Notes under the pieces: generated by a model | What the model was told of the DNA's origin: nothing | Databases searched by the model: none | What the model saw: the letters and a program-made list of their open reading frames with translations, nothing else | From: Moringa oleifera | Taxonomy: Eukaryota; Streptophyta; Magnoliopsida; Brassicales; Moringaceae | DNA length: 64,000 nucleotides | Direction: 5' to 3' | Assembly: GCA_021397835.1 (NCBI GenBank) | Contig: JAJFZO010000896.1 | Span: forward strand, 3,078,501 to 3,142,500 | Made by a program: the position numbers and the translations under genes | Part shown: in pieces, positions 10,521-21,719 of the stretch | How positions within the stretch are numbered: position 1 is the stretch's first letter | Layout of the letters: every line of letters starts with the position of its first letter

Positions 10521-13179
10521 TCAGCAGCTGAGAAGCCCCACTGAAGTTGTACACAACTTCAATTTCTCGATTGAAACAACCTTGGTCAACATATGTCGCT
10601 TGTTGCCATCATATTCTTCTTTTAACCGGTAAACCAAGTTGTTTTGCAAGGCCTTTTCTCTTGTGGTAGTTCTGCCAACTCCCATGTTTGATTACTCATG
10701 AGAGAATTCATCTCATCTTTCACGGCTAACTCCCACTTGATTGATTCATCACCCTGCAAAGCTTCATCAAAACTCTCTAGTTCACCTTTATCAGTCAACA
10801 AGATGTAATTCAGAGATGGTGAAAATATCTATGATGGTCTCATAGTCCTGGAAGATCTTCTCACTTCTATCACAGAAGTGGTTGGATTTACCTCTGGAGC
10901 CATAATTTCCTGATTTTCCTTAGCAATGTCATCTTCAACTTCCTGAGTATTCTATTGCAACTGATTCACTAGAATGTCTCTCAAGTGGATCACTTTAGGC
11001 CTTTTTACCTTAGAATTTGGTACTTTTTTTACCTTAGAATTTGGTACTTTCGAACTCTTGCCCAAACTATCCTTGTACAGAACTTGCTCATTGAAGATTA
11101 CATCCTTACTCCTAATGATCTTCTTGTTTTGGCTATCTCAGAAATGATAACCAAATTCATTGTCACCATATCCAATAAAAAAACATTTTTTTGATTATGG
11201 ATCAAGTTTACCTCTAGTAAAAGCATCAATATGGACATACGACAGGCAACCAAATATTCTTAAAAAAGAAAGGTTTACCTTTTTGCCAATTCAAACCTCT
11301 TCGGATATTCTGCAATCCAAAGGAACTGAAGGACCACTATTGATTAAATAGGCTACAGTGTTAACTGTATCTGCCCAAAATACCTTGGGCAACCTTGCGT
11401 GCATTCTTATGCTCCTTGCATGCTCATTCAATGTCCTGTTCATCCTTTTTACAACACTATTCTGCTGAGGTGTACCTGGAGTAGTCTTCTCCATCTTGAT
11501 CCCATTGTTAGCACAAAACTGTTTGAAATCCCCATCAATGTATTCTCCACCATTATCAGATCTCAAACACTTAACTTTAAAATTAGTTTCATTCTCAACC
11601 ATAGCTTTCCATTTCTTGAAAGCATCAAATACATTAGATTTATTCTTTAGAAAATAAATCTATACCTTTTTGGTTGAGTCATCAATGAAAGTCACATAGT
11701 TGCTAGATCTCCCAAGAGATGTCACAGTCGAAGGCCCTCATACATCTGTATGAACTAACTCTAGTTTTTCCTGCTTCAACTGCTTTCATACTTTAGAGAA
11801 GCTGATCCTTTTCTGTTTGCCAGGGATGCAACTTTCACACAACTTGTGCTTTACAGATTTTAAATCTGGCAAATTACCATTCGCCACCATGACCTTTATT
11901 TTCTTTTCACTCATATGCCCAAGTCTGTAATGCCATAAGTTAGAGTTCATACCAGTGTCAACAGCAGCCACTGTATCCTTGCAACTTGAAGTCATATAGA
12001 GAGTTCCAGTTTTGCTCCCTTGAGCAACAACTATGGCACTTTTGATAACTTTTTAAGTATTATCATTGAAAGTCACCTTATGCCCTTCACTATTAATCAG
12101 TCCAACAGAAATCAGATTTCTCATCAACTTTGGCACATGTCTCACCTTTTGGATCTTCCAGATATTCCTATTTGGCATCTTCAATTTAACATCACCTATA
12201 CCAACAATATTCAAAGGTTTTCCATCAGCAAGATAAACCTTCCCAAAATTTTCAGCAACATAATTTTCAATTATTTTGCCATATGCAGTGGTATGAAAAG
12301 ACGCCCCAGCGTCTAAAACCCAAGACTCAAGAGGATTATCAATAACCAAAAGTAAAGCATCATCTACCTCATCTGTTACAGCATTTGCAGTATCATCTTT
12401 GTTTTCACCTTTTTTCTTCAGTGATCGATAATCTTTCTTTATGTGACCCTTTTTCTTACAGTTCCAGCATTCCAGATTTCTTCCAGATCTAGATTTGCTT
12501 CTTCCATTCCTTGACTTAGATTTGCCCTTATTGCGATCAGAATTTCTGTCACTTTCTCTTCCTCTGTTTTCAACATTTAGGGCAGAATTTGCAACTGATG
12601 TTTCGCCTAAATCGATCCTCTGAATCTCTTCTGCAAGAACTTGATCACGAACATCATTAAAGTTCAATTTTGAACTCCCAACAGAATTACTCATCGCTGC
12701 TCTCATGGGCTCCCAACTATTTGGCAATAATGCCAATAGTATCAAGGCACGTACCTCATCATCAAAGTCAATCTCAACAGAAGATAATTGATTAACAATT
12801 GCATTAAACTCATTAAGATGAGTTGTCACAGAATTACCTTCGCCTATTTTCAAGTGAAATAACTTCTTTATGAGAAAAACCTTGTTGTTTGCTGAAGGTT
12901 TTTCATACATGTCAGATAGCACCTTCATCAGACTTGTAGTTATTTTCTCCTTCGCCATGTTATGAGCAATGTTCTTTGACAATATCAGTCGAATAACTCC
13001 TAACACATGTCGATCAAGGATATCCCAATTGCTTTCTGAAATTTTTTAGGCTTTTGACCCAAAAGTGGTTCATGTAGCTTTTTCCCATACAGATAATCCT
13101 CGATTTGTATTTTCCAGAAGGCATAATCTGTACCATCGAACTTGATGATCCCATGTGATGAGTTTTCTTCGCTACCCAT
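10521..13179 (-). pseudogene. Copia gag-pol, broken and lacking RT/RNase H
   Basis: Gag begins MGSEENSSHGIIKFDG at 13179. A 1-bp shift near 13045 moves it into the frame 13006-12053. That frame carries the gag body, the CCHC zinc knuckle (CWNCKKKGHIKKDY, last His lost) and the protease motif LDAGASFHTT. After stops come the GAG-pre-integrase (LWHYRLGHMSEKK, 11995-11786) and integrase (SDNGGEY; 11602-11291). The integrase catalytic Glu is Lys: TPQQNSVVKRMNRT, where the family has ...VAERMNRT. The integrase C-terminus and linker follow. The frame then enters the first residues of the RT domain (ALQNNLVYRLKEEYDG) and joins in frame, near 10596, to the extreme C-terminus of pol (MLTKVVSIEKLKL), ending at 10521. 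The RT catalytic core and nearly all of RNase H are missing. It cannot move autonomously. Confidence 0.9.
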
Positions 13180-13202
13180 TGCTTTCAATCTCAAAACCCA
13201 AA

Positions 13203-13214
13203 GCTTTGATACCA
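13203..13214 (-). promoter_or_regulatory. Primer-binding site of the copia element
   Basis: On the minus strand TGGTATCAAAGC lies 2 bp after the 5' LTR end (...CTCAACA). It matches the 3' end complement of plant initiator-methionine tRNA, the standard primer of this lineage. Confidence 0.88.
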
Positions 13215-13216
13215 GT

Positions 13217-13727
13217 TGTTGAGAATTTAACAACCAGATCCCTAGTTGATGGATCAAATATCAAATCCCTGAAATCTTGAAAGCAACTATAATAAAAGTA
13301 AGAAGAAAACAAACAACCACAGGAACACAAAATCTATAGTGGTTCACCCTCAATTGAGAGTTACATCCACTTTGCAGTCACTGCAGGAAACCCTTTTCAC
13401 TATGAAAATAGATTACAAGAGAGATAACTGTTTTCCTAGCTCTCACTCTACTAGAATAAAACCCTAGGACTCTTGACTCTCTCTGTTATGATGTTTACAT
13501 GAGTAGAAGTCTCCTTTTTATATAGTAGAGCCCAAGGCTAAAAGATAGATGTGTGAGAATCTTAAGATACCTTTTAGATAAGTATATACTCTTTTAGATA
13601 AGTATATACCCTCCCAGATAAGCATATATATCCTTTCAGATAAGTATATACCCTCCCAGATAGATATATACCCTTTCAGATAAATATATATCCTTTTAGA
13701 TAAGATTATCTCCACACATACTCAACA
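13217..13727 (-). repeat. 5' LTR of the copia element
   Basis: The LTR is 511 bp and starts and ends with the 6-bp inverted repeat TGTTGA/TCAACA. It contains tandem U3 units of about 20 bp (gataagtatatacc variants, 13565-13705), a TATA box and a U5 segment ('atagtggttcaccctcaattgag') also found in the other LTR. Confidence 0.93.
13513..13528 (-). promoter_or_regulatory. TATA box of the copia 5' LTR
   Basis: On the minus strand CTACTATATAAAAAGG is a strong TATA element placed after the tandem U3 repeats. The same sequence is in the other LTR near 10237-10252. It is the likely start of the retroelement RNA. Confidence 0.7.
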
Positions 13728-13732
13728 TTTTG

Positions 13733-14220
13733 TTCACAGTTGTAAAACTGTGTACTATGTTGATGTGAACAAAAGTCAGTAAGAATAGTCCACAGTTTTA
13801 AAACTATGAATAAATCCGAATTTAGTTCACAGTTCATTAATGTTTTGTTCACAGTTATAGAACTATGAACAAAACTATATTAGTTTACAGTTCATTAAGG
13901 TTTTATTCACAGTTATAGAATTGTGAATAAAAGTTTAAATACCACACTTTAATTCACAGTTCATTAAATTTTTGTTCACAGTTCTAAAACTGTGAATAAA
14001 ACCTCATTAGTTTATAGTTCAATAAAGTTTTATTCATTGTTCTAAAACTGTGAATAAAACTCTTTACTTCACAGTTTATTTAATTTTTATTCACTGTTCT
14101 TAAATTATGAATAAAATAACATTAGTTTGCAGTTCATTAATGTTTTATTCACCGTTCTAGAACTGTGAGTAAAACTTAAGTAGTTCACAGTTCGAAAACT
14201 GTGAATAAAACTATTACTTT
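13733..14220. repeat. Left subterminal repeat array of CACTA-B
   Basis: About ten copies of a motif close to 'gttcacagttctaaaactgtgaataaaac' run through this stretch. Each copy contains the inverted pair cacagtt/aactgtg, so the array forms serial hairpins. It is next to the CACTA-B left terminus once the copia insertion is removed. The motif differs from those of CACTA-A (gacggtc) and CACTA-D (aatgacagtt), so B has its own binding-site family. The following 14220-14990 is AT-rich and holds no gene. Confidence 0.85.
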
Positions 14221-15003
14221 TAATTTATTTATTTTTTAAAAATAAAAAAATATCAAAAATCGAATTGATAAATAATTGAAAATTTGAATTACTATTTAAT
14301 TTTTTTAATGTATAATAATTTAAAATTGAATCATTATTTAATTTTTAATAATCTTAATTCTTAATTATAATTCATATTTTTAATTATTATTTGATTACTT
14401 TTTTTTTTCAAAATCAAAATTTTTTGCTTACGAATTCACATTTTTTTATTTACCTAAAATTAAAAATTAAAAATATACAAAAAATATTGCATATAATTAA
14501 AAAGTAAATCATTACAAATGATTTTAATACTACTACCACACTTTAATAAAATGTAACACACCACCACCACTTTTTTAACCCAAAAGCACTTCAATAGTAC
14601 TCACACACTTTATTGCAATCAAATGCACCACCACCACCACTTTTTTTATGAAAACACTCTCTAGAGCAATGCAACATATCTCAATACAATCTAACACCAC
14701 CATCATATCTTAATACAATCTGACACCACCATTACTTCATTAATTCACAATATATTTTAATCTAATGTAGCACACATTCATGATCACTTCTTTTATCATA
14801 ATACACTTCAATATAACACTTATTGATTACCATTTCGAAACTATAGTGAATCATAATTCTCATCCATATAACCTTCTAGCTATGTATGAAACACATAGAG
14901 GGAAATTAATTTACAAATTAAAAGTTAAAAGGCAAATACTTACAATTCCTAACAGCTATATAATGTATTCCAAAATTTGAAATATAAGTCCTACACTTTT
15001 ACC

Positions 15004-17830
15004 TGAATCCTAATATAATACTCCATATGTATTGCACAAACTCTTGTCTAACATCATCAAGCTCAGACTAATTGTAGGTATTAATATCCATTAGCTATAC
15101 ATGTGAAAAATATAAAAGTTAGTACAATTATAATTTCAATATTATACACAGCATTTTACAAAAAAAATTATTTAAAAACTTACTATTTTTGAGTATGGTG
15201 CATTATTGTTGTGTCTGTTAATGATATCCCTCATGTATTTCATCATATAATATCCACACTCATGGTTAGAAGGTTGACGTGGACACTACATTAGCATAAT
15301 TTAGATGTTACATTTTGTGACTAAAGATAATGAAATTTAATATAATATATGGTCCATAACATACATACCTTAGCAACAATACTTTGGCAATTCCGTCGGC
15401 TAATAAATAGCATGTCTATTGCGAAAAACATTATGAAAGAGCTAAAAAAAAAGTTACTAATCTTGAAACTGCAATTACATACACTAATGTAAGTATAAAA
15501 TAATTAAACTCACATGGACATGAGCATGTCTAACTCAGTGCGAGAACCATGCCCTAGAGGATCAAAAACTGTATATGTGAACGCCCACGGCTCAACAATG
15601 ACCAACATCCAATGATGCCTAAATTATTAAGCAAATTAAATTATTAGTTATTTAACTAATGCAATTAAAAAAATTAAGTTCATGCTTACACGATGTTATA
15701 TGGGAAGATCACTACTCCTTTGTAGCATTGTTGAGCTAATCTAGTTGCAATATGATGAGCTTGATCTTCTATCTTTATACTGCTCACAACTAATACCATT
15801 GATGGATCAGCAAATAAAATATTTTGATTGAAGCCCAGTACAACCAAATCTTTGTAAAGTTTACTGAAAATATAAAAAACATATATAAATATGAATATGA
15901 CATAATTGTAAGATCAATAAACTAATAAAAAAATAAAATACGTACACAATGTAAGCTTAAATGATAGTAAAACTTATCTCTTCCATATAACAAAATTGTA
16001 TTATATCTTCTCACATCACATATATGGAGCCCTTATTAGTAAATACCTCTTTTTGCAAAAGAATGGTGATGACTCCATCATGATCCATTACCTTTGTGAC
16101 ATGTTCATGCAATATCTTCAGTGATAATGGCAACCCAATAGAAGACAATTGCTGCAATGATGGTTGTTTCATCAATGTTAATCTCGTCTAACTTGCAACT
16201 TTTGCATCTTTCCTCTATTCATTGACTAGAAATAAAATAATTAAGAAGTTATGTCCAATAAATAAACTAAAAAAATTTCAACTTTTGACATAAAATACCT
16301 CACATTCACGTGTGATGACCCAATCTCGTGGCCAAGCAACATGTGTGCCAACTGCTTCAAATACAGTAAAAATTTCTACTTCTATTATTGGGCGAGGCAA
16401 ACGAGCATCGCCCCAAATAGCTACATCCACTATCACCCTAACATCTCCATCAAGCAGAGGATGCCCATGGGTAGTTTGATTCATGGTAGTATCTATGAAA
16501 ACTAATCCATGGGCCACGATATCCTCCAAAGAACCAATGTACAAATCGTATTATGCACACTACAATGAATAATCAAAGCACAATTTATGTCTCAAAACTT
16601 TAATTCTTTTCTTTAATAGAAATATAACATGTGACATACCTTCCTACTGGATGGTGTAGGCATTGATGGACCAACTGGTGAAGGTTGAGGAGGCGATGTC
16701 GAACATTTTTCATTATCATCTATTCTAGCCATGTTATTGCTAGCTCTACTTGAAAAAAATGGAATTTGAATGATGTTCGGTTGGGTAGTAACTCTATCTA
16801 ACACAATGTCATCTAAAAATATCTTTATGTTGCGAGAACCACTTCATCATGTTCATAAAACCTTGTTTATCATATGGTGCTTCACTTACTGGTACGATAT
16901 TTGTTTTCGTCCTCCCAAAATACGACGTTATAGTTACCTCAGATCCCTGACCTCTAACACGACCAGGATGTTCAGGTGTTTCTAAAGCTTTTGTGAGGAC
17001 ATCATTCACATGTACTGGTTTAAATGTACCTTGACTCTCTTGTGTCATCAACTCATCCTACAAGGTCAGAATGCAATTGTTACATAAATGTGACATTTGA
17101 ATAAATACAAATCAAATGGAAGTAAAGACTCATCAAATACGTACAATCCTTTCAGTACACTCTTTGGTCACTTCATTTGTGTATCGTCCTTGTTTGTTAC
17201 ATCGTGCTGCTTTTCATAATGTAGCACGATCAATTTTTTCCTCAGTACCCAATGACTTCTACTACAAGTAATCATACAAAATCATTTAATGTAGTTAATT
17301 AAAGTAAACAAAATAAATCCATGACATGTTCAAAACTTTGTGCAAAAAAAAAAAAAACCCAAAACATAATTGACTTACAAGGTTGATCTCTAACCTTACA
17401 AATCCTTTTCAAGCAAGACAATGACCATATATATTTTTCTTTCTTCTTTCTATTGCAACAATTCTCTTTCGCTATAATATAAAGGAATATCAATCTTCAA
17501 TGAAAGTTTCACAAATAAACATCTCTATTTGGTTAATGTAATACCTGAAACTCCTCTAAAAGGAGAGAGTTCACAAATGCATGCCAGACATCTAAATCTA
17601 TGAAACTCCTATATTCTGCTAGTGGCAGCCTCAAGTATTCTAGGTCATCCATAAAAGGCAAGATGTATTTCCTTATAAGAACGGTTTTGAAGCTCCTCCA
17701 TTTTTGTGCAGCAAATTGGAGTACATACCTTTTCAAAGTTACATCAATGTCATATGTCCCCTATAAAACACATTTATACAAATCAATGAAAACAAACCAA
17801 GAGCATATAATTCAATTTTAAATGTAAGCA
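15004..17830 (-). pseudogene. CACTA-B second gene: Transposase_24 plus Ulp1 protease
   Basis: Minus-strand exons with GT-AG borders are seen from 5' to 3'. 17736-17545 (Transposase_24; KRYVLQFAAQKWRSFKT). 17051-16640 (TPEHPGRVRGQGSEVTIT). 16544-16293 (HGHPLLDGDVR ... VAWPRDWV). About 16170-16040 (LQQLSSIGLPLSLK). About 15860-15690. 15618-15514 with the protease HW (HHWMLVIVEPW) and Asp (FDPLGHGSR). 15444-15370. 15285-15184 with Gln and catalytic Cys (CPRQPSNHECGYYMMKY). A last exon near 15104-15004 (SELDDVRQEF). The C-terminal part is a C48/Ulp1-like SUMO protease domain, a partner gene often found in plant CACTA and MULE elements. At least one stop replaces a Gln in the last exon and the first exons are decayed. 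Confidence 0.75.
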
Positions 17831-18125
17831 CTTGCATATTTTATAACACGTACTTAAATTATTTCCCAAATCTTATTCTTTAACTTCCTCTGGGATAGCA
17901 TGCCAATTGTGAAGTGTAATAGGCACTGTATATCATACAATGACACCAATGTAACTGTTCATCGTTGCACCACGCTTTTCGATTGGCTGTCCTTTTCTCA
18001 TTTAATTAGACTAATATCTTCTGTCCCATTGATTTACACTTAATAACATTAGGCATAGTGGTAATGCCTCGTTTTTTACATTTCTGTAAGGCATGATCGG
18101 GTTGATCTGATGGACCCATTAAATC

Positions 18126-18262
18126 TGCAAATTAAATACTAGTAAATTAACAATATATATTCATAAAAACATATAAAGTTAAAAGTCAATAAAAAAACTT
18201 AAATACTAGTAAATTAACAATATATATTCATAAAAATTAAATACTAGTAAATTAACATGTAA
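18126..18262. repeat. Short tandem repeat between CACTA-B genes
   Basis: Three copies of 'aaatactagtaaattaaca' occur, the first two followed by 'atatatattcataaaaa' and spaced 70 and then 42 bp apart. They lie in the intergenic spacer between the TNP2 and Transposase_24 genes and look like slippage in AT-rich DNA. Confidence 0.7.
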
Positions 18263-18359
18263 AAACTTAGTTCATAAAAAAAAATAGCATAAAAAAATTA
18301 TAAGGCATATGTAAAGTTTAACATTACCTATCATATTAGTCAAACCCATAATCCTTCAC

Positions 18360-21300
18360 TATCTTCCCTAGCATATGTAACTGCATTGTCGTCTATTTGA
18401 TTGAAGAGTTCAAGAGATGGTAAATTATTACAAAAAGGCATATGATCCAGACAAATGTCACCCAAATCATCTTCTTCATCAAAGTCTTTTCGAGTGTTGA
18501 CATTACAAACGACCATTTTGTATCGATTGGATCTTCAACATGAAATACTTATCTCACTTGTGAAGTTAGTATAAATTGATCATTTTTATGCCTAATCCAA
18601 TTAAGATCAACAAGGATAACTCTTAGATCATCAACTTTAACACCATGACTATTCTCAATCCAATCACATTTTAAAAATTGGGACTCTAAATAAAGTGTAA
18701 TCGAGCTCCCATATCTCTTGTATTACCCTATAAAATACCATGCCACCATATACTGAATTTTTATCTTTTGCACTCGAAATTTGCATGGTATTAGCAATTA
18801 AAGTGACTCCACTGTTTTGGTGCATTCTTGAGTTGTCTCTTTCTTTTGTATAAAAACGACAACCATTAATGATGTATCTAGAATACTTGATTACTGTGAC
18901 TTGAGGTCCATGAGCAATCCATTGTAAAGTTGATGAGATATTATGATTAGACGATTGATACCCAACCTATAATAAATAATTTATTAGATCAACCATTATG
19001 AACACATATAACTTAATGGTGGACTTGTAAAGATTCTTACTCGTGTGTGCAACCAATTGATAAAGGTACAATTATGCTCATCATGCAACCACTTTCATCT
19101 TTTTGACTTCATGGGATTGTCAATAGTTAATTGGTTTTAAGTGCTCGCTGTATGATAAGAACAATTCATGTAAACAATTGAAATTTTCTTTGATGTGGTA
19201 TAATAAATGGGTTATAAATATTACCTTATGTAAGGTTGAACTTCACTTGTATTCGTTAAAACAAATAAATGAGCTTGTTGAAGGAGATCATGGTGAACTT
19301 GTTCAATCCATCCACCAGCTAAAGGTCTTCCATTTTAAGTTGAATAATCAAATGCATTCTTCCATAGAGGAATCCCAACAGAATTTGTATTCGATAAATA
19401 ATTTGCACAAAATTCTAGTGCCTCTTCTACAATGTATGATTCAGCGATACATCCCTCAGGCCTGTTACGATTTTGAACATAACCTCATATATACAGGACC
19501 ACATACTTTTACTTCTCTAACTAGGTGAATAGTTAAATGAACCATAACATCAAAGAAGCTGGGAGGAAAGTACTTTTCTAGTCCACATAGTGTTATCATA
19601 AGTTTACGTTGGATGTCATCTAACTTAAAAATATCTACCACCTTTTGGCATAACGAATTGAAGAACATGCAAAGTCTAATTAAAACATATCTGACATGTT
19701 TCGGTAACACTGCTCGTAGAGCAACAGGTAAGAGTTATTGCATTAACGTGTGACAATCATGCGACTTTAACCTATATAGCTTCAAGTCATCCATAGAAAC
19801 AAGATTTTTGATGTTTGAAGAATACCCATTTGGCACCTTAATCTCACTGAGCACTTTACAAAATCTCATTTGTTTTATCTCTCGACAATGTATAGCATGC
19901 AGGTGGTAAAAATGTATTATTATTGTGATGTTATGGTACCAATTCATACCTTAATCCTATTTCTTGTATATCCATTCCCATCTTTTGATTTTCCCGTAAT
20001 ATTAAGCAATGTGCCTACAAGACTATCACATACATTCTTTTCTATATGCATAACATCAAGCACATGTCTAACATGTAAGGACTTCCAGTATCGTAAGTCA
20101 AAGAAAATTGATCTCTTCTTTCAACATTGTGAAACCACAACTTCATTATTTCGTTTATGTTGTTTTTTCGACTTCCCCCATGAATTTGATAAACTTTGAA
20201 CCTTGGAGAAGACCTACTCACCAATTAATGGTTGTGGAGCAACTCTGAATTCTTGTTCCCCATTAAAAGCTTTCTTTTGTTTACGATAAGGATGATGCCG
20301 TGGTAAAAATCTTCTATGTCCAATATATGACATTTTTTTACTATGCTACAAACAAACTGCATTGGTATTCTTAACACAGATAGGACAAGCATTGTAACTT
20401 TTAACTGTACAACCAGACAAATCACTAAAAGCAGGAAAATCATTAATAGTCCACAACAAAATAGTTCTCAAGTTGAACGATTCTTTTTGGTATGCGTCAT
20501 AAACTTCCACACCAGTGTCCCATAATATCCGTAAGTCTTCTATGAGTGGTGCCAAGTAAATGTTTATATCATTACCAGGTTGTTTAGGGCATGATATTAA
20601 TAGTATTTACATCATGAACTTTCTCTTCATTGTTAACCATGGTGGTAAATTATATGTCACCATAACAACCGGTCAACAACTATATCGACTATTTAATGTA
20701 CTATGAGGATTAATCCCATCAGCTAAAATAACGAGCCTTAAGTTTCTTGGTTTTAATGTAAATTCTGGCCACATATAGTCAACTATTTTCCATGATGGTG
20801 TATCTGATGGATGCCTCAACTAGCCATCAACTTCTTTTTGATTTGAATGCCATGTCAGATGTTTCGATGTTTCAAAGCTTCTAAACATTCTTTTAAACCT
20901 GTGTATTGGTGGAAAATACCATAACACCTTAACAGGCACCCCGATCTGTATCTTATTACTATTCTTCATTATTTTCCATCTAGAAAGACCACAAGTTGGA
21001 CACTAAATCTCTTTTTGAAACTCCTTTCGATATAATATGCAATCATTCGGATATGCATGGATCTTGTGATACTCCATGCCTAAAGCATTTAATGTTTTTT
21101 TGGCATCATACATAGATGTAGGCATTTTATTGTTCTCTGACAACATTTCAGATATCAAATTTAAAAGTTCATTGAAGCTCTGGTCAGACCAATTGTACCT
21201 CGCCTTCAAATTGTAAAGTTTAACTAGAGCAGAGAGTTTAGTGAACTTTATTGATCTAGAATACAAAGGTTTCTCAACATCACTAAGTAACTTTATGAAC

Positions 21301-21656
21301 TGCTTAGCGTTACCATTGTACTCTACAAATGCATCTTGAACCATCTCTACAATGTTATCAACTTCTTCCTCTTGGACGACCTCCCTATTAGCTGTAGCAT
21401 TTCGACTTGTAAAAGACCCATCATGACATGCTTCCTCATGCCATATCCAATTATTGTAACTTCGATCAACTCCATTAATAAACAAATGATCTCGTATCTC
21501 ACGTGGAGTCAGACGTTTCATATTACCACATTTAATGCACAGACAACGAACATGCTCAGGATTATCAAAATTTCGAATGGCATATTTCAAGAAATTAGTT
21601 ACACCTATATCGTACTCATCTGACCTTCTATCAACAAACGTCCAAGTCTTGTCCAT
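18360..21656 (-). pseudogene. CACTA-B TNP2 transposase
   Basis: The likely start is MDKTWTFVDRR at 21656, right after an acceptor (gttag|A ATG). The first 218 codons are open: Transpos_assoc domain (RCLCIKCGN ... HLFINGVD) and linker (ALGMEYHKIHAYPNDC). A CAG-to-TAG type stop then interrupts before CPTCGLSRWK (21003). Downstream pieces follow in order: the Transposase_21 core (FPPIHRFKRMF; LADGINPH; LWTINDFPAFSDLSG, 20555-20346; then to 20042), DUF4218 (LPKHVRYVLIRLCMFFNSLCQKVVD, 19710-19465) and DUF4216 (MQISSAKDKN..., about 18790-18380). Each is broken by stops or shifts. It binds and cuts CACTA ends in the family. This copy is dead but is the best preserved TNP2 N-terminus in the window. 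Confidence 0.82.
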
Positions 21657-21719
21657 TCTAACATTTAACATATCATATGTTAGCACATCAACTTGATTCT
21701 ATTAATGTATATATATGCA

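Larger units (their letters stand above)
9939..13727 (-). mobile_element. Ty1-copia retrotransposon with internal deletion, nested in CACTA-B
   Basis: Two LTRs (9939-10451 and 13217-13727) flank a minus-strand gag-pol. The 5-bp target duplication TTTTG is at 9934-9938 and 13728-13732. The primer-binding site TGGTATCAAAGC (13203-13214, initiator-Met tRNA type) lies 2 bp from the 5' LTR. The polypurine tract AAGTGGGAGA lies next to the 3' LTR (10452-10465). At 3789 bp it is over 1 kb shorter than typical TNT1/Tork-type elements because the reverse transcriptase and RNase H core is missing. It is inserted about 50 bp inside the left end of CACTA-B. Confidence 0.95.

Noticed and set aside
12020..12316. 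98-codon plus-strand frame
   Set aside because: It is the antisense shadow of the copia gag-pol frame.
13728..14220. Regularly spaced repeats considered as a CRISPR-like or satellite array
   Set aside because: Units are imperfect, palindromic and adjoin a CACTA terminus; they are subterminal transposon repeats in a plant genome.
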